Below are positions 34,970-41,621 of a stretch of 64,000 nucleotides of DNA, piece by piece (the stretch's first letter is position 1; each line of letters starts with the position of its first letter). The stretch spans positions 1-64,000 of the forward strand of contig QFNI01000015.1 of assembly GCA_003240775.1 (NCBI GenBank), given 5' to 3'. Below the pieces are notes generated by a model that saw only the letters and a list, made by a program, of their open reading frames with translations, made no database searches and had not been told where the DNA came from. The translations under genes and the position numbers were made by a program. The DNA is from Mesorhizobium amorphae (GTDB lineage Bacteria; Pseudomonadota; Alphaproteobacteria; Rhizobiales; Rhizobiaceae).

Positions 34970-35344
34970 TTAGCGGATCGGGTTGACGATCTGGTCGGAC
35001 ACGTTGGGGCTCGTCACCACCGAGGCGCGGGCGCCGAACGAGTCGCCCGAGATGCCGCGGGGCGCGAAGGTGTCGACACTGCCCGAGGCGTTCGAGCGGT
35101 TGACGATCTGGTCGGACACGTTGGGGCTCGTCACGACGGGAGCGGGAGCGGCGAACGCGTCGCCCGAGATCGAGCGGGTGGTGAAGTTGTCGACGCCGTC
35201 GGGCGTGGTGCTCTGGTTGATCGACTGGCTCGTGATGCGCGGGCTGGTCACGCCGGTCTCGGAAGCCTTGTACCAGGTGTCGGCAGCAGCGGGCGAAGCG
35301 ATGGCAGCAGCGAGGCCGAGGGCGATGAGCGAGGTCTTGAACAT
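34970..35344 (-). CDS. Small secreted protein with tandem repeat
   Basis: 124 residues from the ATG at 35344. Signal peptide MFKTSLIALGLAAAIASPAA ends at AAA or AAADT. The mature ~100 residues contain a 39-residue unit repeated nearly twice (ISGDAFAAPAPVVTSPNVSD / ISGDSFGARASVVTSPNVSD), each ending DQIVN. A more diverged earlier unit (GVTSPRITSQSINQSTT) is also visible. The DNA of the repeat includes a perfect 37-nt duplication. No family recognised; probably periplasmic or exported. Divergent from a TetR gene with two operator-like dyads between them. Confidence 0.75.
   Translation of the reverse strand: MFKTSLIALGLAAAIASPAAADTWYKASETGVTSPRITSQSINQSTTPDGVDNFTTRSISGDAFAAPAPVVTSPNVSDQIVNRSNASGSVDTFAPRGISGDSFGARASVVTSPNVSDQIVNPIR
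34981..35134. repeat. 37-nt direct repeat inside the secreted protein gene
   Basis: 34981-35017 and 35098-35134 are identical over 37 nt, offset by 117 nt (39 codons). Each codes for the VTSPNVSDQIVN core of the protein repeat. Confidence 0.9.
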
Positions 35345-35465
35345 GGTCTTCTCTTTCCGTTTCGAATGCTTCTTGGGAGTGACGGCGCATCGCTTGGGCA
35401 GAGGGACCTCCTCGGAAGTCCGCTTGCGAAAAGGCCGGTGCGTCACCATCTCTCCGTTGTACTAA

Positions 35466-35540
35466 ACTAAACCGTTTGGTTCAGTGAGTTTGATTTAGGC
35501 CCCCGGTGTGCTAGAGTCAAGCCTAACTAAACCGTTCAGT
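35466..35540. promoter_or_regulatory. Two operator-like dyads in the TetR/secreted-protein divergent region
   Basis: Site 1 (35466-35485): ACTAAACC-GTTT-GGTTCAGT, an inverted repeat with one mismatch. Site 2 (35526-35540): ACTAAAC-C-GTTCAGT, the same half-sites with a 1-nt spacer. They lie 21-95 nt upstream of the TetR start and about 120-195 nt upstream of the secreted-protein start. Confidence 0.65.
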
Positions 35541-35560
35541 AAAAAAATTTTGGCGGCACC

Positions 35561-36223
35561 ATGTCAGAGACCATGCAGAAGGAGAGGAAGCGCCCAACCG
35601 TTCCAGGGCGTGAGAATGCGTCGCAGGGGTTGAGCCCCAAGGCGCAGCAGATCGTGGCGGGCGCGCGCGCGGCCTTTCACGAGCTCGGCTACGAGGGCAC
35701 GAGCGTGGACGAGATCGCGCGCCGCGCGGGCGTTTCCAAGCCCACGCTCTACAACCACTTCGCGGACAAGCAGGCGCTCTACGCCGCCATCTTCACGATG
35801 GAATGCCAGGAGCAGTCCAAGACCTTCATGGGCGACCACGAACTGAGCGTGGAATGCATGGAGGCGCGGCTCAAACAGCTCGCCCGCGACATCACCGCCT
35901 ATCTCCTGACCGATTCCGCGCAGGCAGCCTTCCGCAACGCGGTGGCAGAATCGACGCGCTTTCCGAAGCTCGGTTCGGCCTATTACGATTCAGGGCTGGG
36001 CATCGGCGTGAAGAAAGTGTCGGCCCTGCTCGAGCTCAGCATCGAGCGCAAGCTGCTCGCCATCGACGACGTGGAGCTGGCCGCCCACCAGTTCATCGAG
36101 CTCTGCCGGTCGAAGCTCTTCTACAAGAAGCTTTTCTTCGTGGGCGAGACGCAGAGCAAAAAGGAAATCGAGCGCGTGGCCGATGCGGCCGCCGCGATGT
36201 TCATGAAAGCCTATCGGGCCTGA
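35561..36223 (+). CDS. TetR/AcrR family transcriptional regulator
   Basis: 220 residues. The helix-turn-helix lies in ARAAFHELGYEGTSVDEIAR and RAGVSKPTLYNHFADKQALY, the classic TetR recognition helix. The C-terminal helical ligand domain ends in ADAAAAMFMKAYRA. N-terminal residues are basic. Autoregulation and control of the divergent secreted-protein gene are likely because of the two dyads between the genes; the ligand is unknown. Confidence 0.93.
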   Translation: MSETMQKERKRPTVPGRENASQGLSPKAQQIVAGARAAFHELGYEGTSVDEIARRAGVSKPTLYNHFADKQALYAAIFTMECQEQSKTFMGDHELSVECMEARLKQLARDITAYLLTDSAQAAFRNAVAESTRFPKLGSAYYDSGLGIGVKKVSALLELSIERKLLAIDDVELAAHQFIELCRSKLFYKKLFFVGETQSKKEIERVADAAAAMFMKAYRA

Positions 36224-36240
36224 GAGCCGGGCGGCAAGCC

Positions 36241-36377
36241 CGTGCGTGCTTCGAGGCTCGGCTTCGCCGAGCGCCTCGGCATGAGGGCTGACGGCGCCGA
36301 TCCAATACGATGAGCGTCAGAGCCCTGTGGCCCTCATGCCGAGGTGCCCGGCTCCAGCCGGGCCCCAGGCACGCACG
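36241..36377. repeat. 137-bp nested palindromic mosaic element
   Basis: Outer arms CGTGCGTGC (36241-36249) / GCACGCACG (36369-36377), inner arms CCTCGGCATGAGGG (36274-36287) / CCCTCATGCCGAGG (36331-36344), an accessory hairpin GCTCGGC-TTC-GCCGAGC (36256-36272), and a central TGACG/CGTCA. It fills the gap between the convergent tetR-type and ilvD genes and resembles rhizobial intergenic mosaic elements. Confidence 0.75.
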
Positions 36378-36390
36378 ACCCGTCCGTCCG

Positions 36391-38235
36391 TCATCCGGGA
36401 ACGTGGCGCACCGCGCCCTTGGCCGCGCTCGTCGCCATCGCGGCATAGGCACGAAGGGCCATTGTCACCTTGCGCGGGCGGGTCTCGGCCGGGCGCCAGC
36501 TGCTGCCGAAGCGCTCGTCCATCGCGGCCCTGCGCCGCGTGATCTCGGCTTCGTCCACCACCAGATCGATCTTGCGATTGGGGATGTCGATCGCGATGGT
36601 GTCGCCGTTCTCGACTAGTCCGATGAGGCCGCCCTCCTCCGCTTCCGGCGAGACGTGGCCGATGGAAAGGCCGGACGTGCCGCCCGAGAAGCGCCCGTCG
36701 GTGATCAGCGCGCAGGCCTTTCCCAGGCCCTTCGACTTCAGATAGCTCGTCGGATAGAGCATCTCCTGCATGCCGGGCCCGCCGCGCGGGCCTTCGAAGC
36801 GGATCACCACCACGTCGCCCGCCTTCACATGGTTCGACAGGATGGCCTTCACGGCCGCGTCCTGGCTCTCGAACACGACGGCCGGGCCGGTGAATTTGAG
36901 GATGGACTCATCCACGCCCGCCGTCTTCACCACGCAGCCGTCGAGCGCCAGATTGCCCTTGAGCACCGCAAGGCCGCCATCCCTGGAGAACGGCGTCTCC
37001 GCCGAGCGGATCACGCCCCCCTCGCGGTCGAGATCGAGGTCCTCCCAGCGCGAAGCCTGGCTGAACGCGGTCTGCGTCGGCACGCCGCCGGGCGCTGCCT
37101 TGAAGAAGTCGTGCACCTTCGAGGCCGAGGTGCGCGAGATGTCCCAGTGCTCGATGGCGTGGCCGAGCGTTTCCGCGTGAACGGTGGGCTGGTCGCGGTT
37201 GATCAGCCCCGCACGGTCGAGCTGACCCAGGATCGCCATGATGCCGCCGGCGCGGTGGACGTCTTCCATGTGCACGTCGCTCTTTGCGGGCGCGACCTTG
37301 CAGAGCACGGGAACCTTGCGCGACAGCCGGTCGATGTCGTCCATGCCGAAATCGATGTCGCCCTCATGCGCGGCCGCCAGGATGTGCAGCACCGTGTTGG
37401 TGGAGCCGCCCATCGCGATGTCGAGCGCCATGGCGTTCTCGAAGGCGGGCTTGGCCGCGATCGTACGCGGCAGCACATTGGCGTCGTCCTGCTCGTACCA
37501 GCGCTGGGCCAAGTCGACGATCAGGTGGCCGGCCTCCACGAAGAGGCGCTTGCGGTCGGCATGGGTGGCGAGCGTCGAGCCGTTGCCGGGCAAGGACAGG
37601 CCCAGCGCCTCGGTCAGGCAGTTCATGGAATTGGCCGTGAACATGCCCGAGCAGGAGCCGCAGGTGGGGCAGGCCGAGCGCTCGATCACCTTCACGTCTT
37701 CATCCGACATCGTGTCGTCGGCGGCGGCCACCATCGCGTCCACCAGGTCGAGCGCATGCTTCTTGCCATGCAGCACGACCTTGCCCGCTTCCATCGGTCC
37801 GCCCGAGACGAAGACGGCGGGAATGTTGAGGCGCATCGCGGCCATCAGCATTCCCGGCGTGATCTTGTCGCAATTGGAGATGCAGACCATGGCGTCCGCG
37901 CAGTGTGCGTTGACCATGTATTCCACGCTGTCCGCGATCAGCTCACGCGATGGCAGCGAATACAGCATGCCGTCATGGCCCATCGCGATGCCGTCATCGA
38001 CGGCGATCGTGTTGAACTCCTTGGCGACGCCGCCGGCCGCCTCGATCTCGCGTGCGACGAGCTGGCCGAGGTCCTTGAGGTGCACGTGGCCCGGCACGAA
38101 CTGGGTGAACGAGTTCACCACCGCGATGATCGGCTTGCCGAAATCGCCGTCCTTCATGCCGGTCGCGCGCCACAGGCCGCGCGCGCCCGCCATGTTGCGG
38201 CCGTGGGTGGTTGTGCGGGAACGGTAGGCGGGCAT
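36391..38235 (-). CDS. ilvD: Dihydroxy-acid dehydratase
   Basis: 614 residues; ATG at 38235 with GGAG upstream. N-terminal GRNMAGARGLWRATGM and AVVNSFTQFVPGHVHL are the E. coli-type IlvD signature. Cluster cysteines are visible in SNCDKITPGMLM and ACPTCGSCSGMFTAN; the first loop has no cysteine (NSFTQ). This indicates the 4Fe-4S type. It converts dihydroxyisovalerate and dihydroxymethylvalerate to 2-keto acids in valine/isoleucine synthesis. Adjacent paralogue on the same strand has the other cluster type. Confidence 0.97.
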   Translation of the reverse strand: MPAYRSRTTTHGRNMAGARGLWRATGMKDGDFGKPIIAVVNSFTQFVPGHVHLKDLGQLVAREIEAAGGVAKEFNTIAVDDGIAMGHDGMLYSLPSRELIADSVEYMVNAHCADAMVCISNCDKITPGMLMAAMRLNIPAVFVSGGPMEAGKVVLHGKKHALDLVDAMVAAADDTMSDEDVKVIERSACPTCGSCSGMFTANSMNCLTEALGLSLPGNGSTLATHADRKRLFVEAGHLIVDLAQRWYEQDDANVLPRTIAAKPAFENAMALDIAMGGSTNTVLHILAAAHEGDIDFGMDDIDRLSRKVPVLCKVAPAKSDVHMEDVHRAGGIMAILGQLDRAGLINRDQPTVHAETLGHAIEHWDISRTSASKVHDFFKAAPGGVPTQTAFSQASRWEDLDLDREGGVIRSAETPFSRDGGLAVLKGNLALDGCVVKTAGVDESILKFTGPAVVFESQDAAVKAILSNHVKAGDVVVIRFEGPRGGPGMQEMLYPTSYLKSKGLGKACALITDGRFSGGTSGLSIGHVSPEAEEGGLIGLVENGDTIAIDIPNRKIDLVVDEAEITRRRAAMDERFGSSWRPAETRPRKVTMALRAYAAMATSAAKGAVRHVPG

Positions 38236-38367
38236 GGGCTGAACTCCGTGCGCGGATCGTCGGCGCGGAAACCCGCGCGGGGGGGTTTCCGTTGCGCGCT
38301 ATGGCGCCGGCTGTCAACCGCGAGCGACGGCGCGGGGGTCAACTCGGCGCGATGGCTGAGCCGCGCC

Positions 38368-40170
38368 TCAGTGGTTGTCGCGCGGCAGGCCCGCGGTGTG
38401 GGCGATGTCCTGATACTTCGCGGCCGGAACCAGGATCGCGCCTTCCGAAAGCTGGTTGACGAGGCTGCGCTGGATTTCCTGCCAGGGCGTCTGGTGGCGC
38501 GGATACTGGTAGCCGCCCGCATCCTTCAGCGCTTGGCGGCGCGCGGAAAGCTCCTCGTCGGAGATCAGGATGTCGGCCGTGCCCTTGAGAAGGTCGATCC
38601 GTACCCGGTCCCCCGTGCGCAAGAGCGCCAGTCCGCCGCCCGAAGCGGCCTCGGGCGAAGCGTTCAGGATGGACGGGCTGCCGGACGTGCCCGACTGGCG
38701 CCCATCGCCGATGCAGGGCAGCGCGTGGATGCCGCGCTTGATGAGGTAGGCGGGCGGCTGCATGTTCACCACTTCCGCCGCACCCGGATAGCCGATCGGC
38801 CCGGCACCGCGCATGAAGAGCACCGTGTGCTCGTCGATCCCAAGCGCGGGGTCGTCGATGCGTGCGTGGTAATCCTCCGGCCCGTCGAACACCATGGCTG
38901 GGCCCTCGAAGGCCATCGGATCGTCGGGGTTCGAGAGATAGCGGGTGTGGAATTCCTCGGAGATCACCGAGGTCTTCATGATCGCGGAGTCGAACAGGTT
39001 GCCGCGCAGGTTGATGAAGCCTGCCTCGCGCTTGAGCGGGTCGGACGCCGGCCGGATCACGGCGTAATTGTTGATATCAACGTAGGCCGAGTTCTCGCCG
39101 ATCGAGGCGCCGTTGGCGGTCTTGGCGTCGGGATGCGGGAAAAGGCCCGCATTCATCAGTTCCTTCACCACCGCCTGCACGCCACCGGCATGGTGATAGT
39201 CCTCGCCGAGATATTCGCCTGCGGGCTGGAGGTTCACGAGAAGCGGGATCTTGTGGCCGATGCGCTGCCAGTCATCGTTGTCGAGCGGGATGCCGAGATG
39301 GCGCGCGATGGCGTTGAGGTGGATCGGCGCGTTGGTGGACCCGCCGATGGCCGAGTTGACCACGATGGCGTTCTCGAAGGCCTGCCGCGTCATGATGTCG
39401 GAGGGCTTCAGGTCCTCGTCCACCATGTCCACGATGCGCCGGCCGGTCTCGTAGGCCACCTGGCCGCGCTCGCGATAGGGCGCGGGGATGGCCGCCGAGC
39501 CAGGCAGCTGCATGCCGAGCGCTTCGGCGAGGGAATTCATGGTGGTCGCCGTGCCCATCGTGTTGCAGTAGCCGGTCGAGGGCGCGGAGGAGGCCACGAT
39601 CTGCATGAACTCCTCATAGTCGATCTCGCCGGCAGCCAGCCGCTCGCGGCTTTCCCACACGATGGTGCCCGAGCCCGTGCGCTTGCCCTTGTGCCAGCCG
39701 TTGAGCATGGGGCCGACGGACAGCGCGATGGCCGGGATATTGACGGTGGCGGCCGCCATCAGCAAGGCAGGCGTGGTCTTGTCGCAACCGATCGTCAGCA
39801 CGACGCCGTCGAGCGGATAGCCGTAGAGCACCTCGACGAGGCTCAGATAAGCGAGGTTGCGGTCAAGGCCGGCGGTGGGGCGCTTGCCCGTTTCCTGGAT
39901 CGGGTGGCAGGGAAACTCGAAAGCTATGCCGCCGGCCGCCGCGATGCCCTCGCGCACGCGCTTGGCGAGTTCGAGGTGGTGGCGGTTGCAGGGGCTGAGA
40001 TCCGAGCCCGTCTGGGCGATGCCGATCAAGGGCTTGCCCGACTGCAGCTCGGCGCGCGTGAGGCCGTAATTGAGATAACGCTCGAGATAGAGCGCGGTCA
40101 TTCCGGGATTGTCGGGGTTGTCGAACCACTCCTGCGAGCGCCGCGTCTTGGGCTTGGATTGGCCGGCCAT
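38368..40170 (-). CDS. IlvD/Edd family sugar-acid dehydratase (L-arabinonate dehydratase-like)
   Basis: 600 residues from the ATG at 40170. All three cluster cysteines of the 2Fe-2S sugar-acid dehydratases are present: SDLSPCNRHHLELA, TIGCDKTTPALLMA and STGYCNTMGTATTMNSLAEA. AIGGSTNAPIHLNAIARHLG is the conserved active-site region. Such enzymes dehydrate L-arabinonate, D-xylonate or similar aldonates to 2-keto-3-deoxy acids. No sugar transporter or aldolase lies beside it, so the sugar is uncertain. Confidence 0.9.
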   Translation of the reverse strand: MAGQSKPKTRRSQEWFDNPDNPGMTALYLERYLNYGLTRAELQSGKPLIGIAQTGSDLSPCNRHHLELAKRVREGIAAAGGIAFEFPCHPIQETGKRPTAGLDRNLAYLSLVEVLYGYPLDGVVLTIGCDKTTPALLMAAATVNIPAIALSVGPMLNGWHKGKRTGSGTIVWESRERLAAGEIDYEEFMQIVASSAPSTGYCNTMGTATTMNSLAEALGMQLPGSAAIPAPYRERGQVAYETGRRIVDMVDEDLKPSDIMTRQAFENAIVVNSAIGGSTNAPIHLNAIARHLGIPLDNDDWQRIGHKIPLLVNLQPAGEYLGEDYHHAGGVQAVVKELMNAGLFPHPDAKTANGASIGENSAYVDINNYAVIRPASDPLKREAGFINLRGNLFDSAIMKTSVISEEFHTRYLSNPDDPMAFEGPAMVFDGPEDYHARIDDPALGIDEHTVLFMRGAGPIGYPGAAEVVNMQPPAYLIKRGIHALPCIGDGRQSGTSGSPSILNASPEAASGGGLALLRTGDRVRIDLLKGTADILISDEELSARRQALKDAGGYQYPRHQTPWQEIQRSLVNQLSEGAILVPAAKYQDIAHTAGLPRDNH

Positions 40171-40302
40171 AGTCTGTCTCCCCCACCAAAAGTATGATTT
40201 ATGCGATAAGCCGATCCTGCACGGGCGGCAAGGCGCAAATTGCCTCAACGCTCCCCGATGGACACGCGGCACGACCGCTCCCATCCCTCCTCCGAGCAGA
40301 AG

Positions 40303-40322
40303 GCACCAGTCCTCGCTGGTGC
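40303..40322 (-). terminator. Hairpin after the fds operon
   Basis: GCACCAG (40303-40309) pairs with CTGGTGC (40316-40322) around a 6-nt loop, in the gap between fdsD and the upstream end of the sugar-acid dehydratase gene. No T-run, so a weak or Rho-assisted terminator at best. Confidence 0.35.
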
Positions 40323-40344
40323 GAAGCAGCCTTCCCCGCCCCGG

Positions 40345-40749
40345 CTAATGCTCGGGGAAGTTCGGCTCGCTCTTCGACTCACCTGCGGCAGACCCCTTGC
40401 CCTCAGGCGCCCCTGCGGTGGCGTCGAGCCCCGTGCCGGGCACGGCATCGGGGTCTTCGCCCGGACGGCGGATCAGGCCTGCCGCTTCCAGCACGAGCGG
40501 GTGCAGCCCCTCCCCGCCTGCGTCGAGATGGGCGAACAGCCCCTTGCGCATGCGGGGCTCCCAGAATTTGTTGATGTGGATGGCAACGCCTTCGGCGCGG
40601 TTCTCGGCACGCTGGGAATCGAAGAAGGTGGCGATCTGGTTGGCCATGCGGATCAGCTTGGCGTGAACCGAATGGGCGGGGTGGGCCTGCGCGCCCTCGT
40701 CGCGCTCTTCCGCCTCGTTCTGCCCCCACTGCACGTCTTCAGGCTGCAT
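40345..40749 (-). CDS. fdsD: Formate dehydrogenase delta subunit
   Basis: 134 residues from the ATG at 40749, overlapping the fdhD end by 11 nt. The FdsD core is AKLIRMANQIATFFDSQRAE, IHINKFWEPRMRKGLFAHLD and GLHPLVLEAAGLIRRP. The N-terminal ~25 and C-terminal ~35 residues (from EDPDAVPG onward) are polar extensions making it clearly longer than the usual ~70-80 residue subunit. FdsD assists assembly or stability of the molybdenum formate dehydrogenase. Last gene of the operon. Confidence 0.88.
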   Translation of the reverse strand: MQPEDVQWGQNEAEERDEGAQAHPAHSVHAKLIRMANQIATFFDSQRAENRAEGVAIHINKFWEPRMRKGLFAHLDAGGEGLHPLVLEAAGLIRRPGEDPDAVPGTGLDATAGAPEGKGSAAGESKSEPNFPEH

Positions 40750-41563
40750 GGCTGGCTTTCTCCAGATCGGTGATGCGGTGAGGGTGGGTGAAGACGTCGA
40801 ACTCCTCGCCTCGCACGAGGGCGACGAGCGCGATGTTTGCGGCATCCGCCGTGCGGATGGCGAGCGCGGTGGGCGCGGAAACGGCGAGAAGCACGGAGGC
40901 GCCGATGGCAGCCGTCTTCTGCACCATCTCGACCGACACCCGGCTCGTGACGACCACGGCGCCGGAGGCGCCCGAGACGGCTTCCCGTGCGAGCGCACCG
41001 CAGAGCTTGTCGAGCGCGTTGTGCCGCCCGACATCCTCTCGCGCGGCCACGATGCCTCGGTCGGGCATGAAGAAGCCCGCGGCATGCACCGCGCCAGTGG
41101 CGCGATGCATGGGCTGATGCTCGGACAGGAGGCGCACGGCCTCGGTCACCTCGGACCGCGAAAGCTTCAGCCCACCATCGACGGAGGCCACGCTGCGCAT
41201 GGCTTCGTCGATCGACTCGATCCCACAGAGCCCGCAGCCCACCGGCCCGGCAAGGCGGCGGCGGCGCGCCTGAAAGCGGTCGCCGGCACTTTCGTGGAGC
41301 GAAATCTGGATATCGATGCCCGCACCCGCTTCCTCGATCGCGATCTCCTCGATCTCGCCCAGTGAGGAAACGACGCCTTCGGTCAGCGAGAAGCCGAGCG
41401 CGAAGTCGTGGAGATCGGCGGGAGTGGCCATCATCACGGCATGCGTGGTGCCGCGATAGGAAAGCGCCACAGGCGTCTCCTCGGGCACCGCACGCTCGGC
41501 GGAGAACGACCCCGCCCGGCGCTCGGCAAAGCGCTCCGCTGGAGTGACAGCCGGACGCGTCAT
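40739..41563 (-). CDS. fdhD: Formate dehydrogenase accessory sulfurtransferase FdhD
   Basis: 274 residues from the ATG at 41563. The family signature is the cysteine pair GCGLCGIES, which transfers sulfur to the Mo-bis-MGD cofactor, with LHDFALGFSLTEGVV and REDVGRHNALDKLCGALA. It is needed for activity of the formate dehydrogenase encoded just upstream. It lies between fdsA and fdsD, as in other fds operons; a palindromic repeat sits in the short gap to fdsA. Confidence 0.95.
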   Translation of the reverse strand: MTRPAVTPAERFAERRAGSFSAERAVPEETPVALSYRGTTHAVMMATPADLHDFALGFSLTEGVVSSLGEIEEIAIEEAGAGIDIQISLHESAGDRFQARRRRLAGPVGCGLCGIESIDEAMRSVASVDGGLKLSRSEVTEAVRLLSEHQPMHRATGAVHAAGFFMPDRGIVAAREDVGRHNALDKLCGALAREAVSGASGAVVVTSRVSVEMVQKTAAIGASVLLAVSAPTALAIRTADAANIALVALVRGEEFDVFTHPHRITDLEKASHAA

Positions 41564-41570
41564 AGCGCTG

Positions 41571-41601
41571 CCTCCCCCTCCCCCTTGCGGGGAGGGTGGG
41601 G
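41571..41601. repeat. Palindromic G/C-run repeat in the fdsA-fdhD gap
   Basis: CCTCCCCCTCCCCCTTGCGG continues to GGAGGGTGGGG, a single copy of the element seen as inverted pairs at 9245-9357 and 44555-44662. Confidence 0.7.
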
Positions 41602-41621
41602 TTTGCGCAGTCTTCAAAGGA

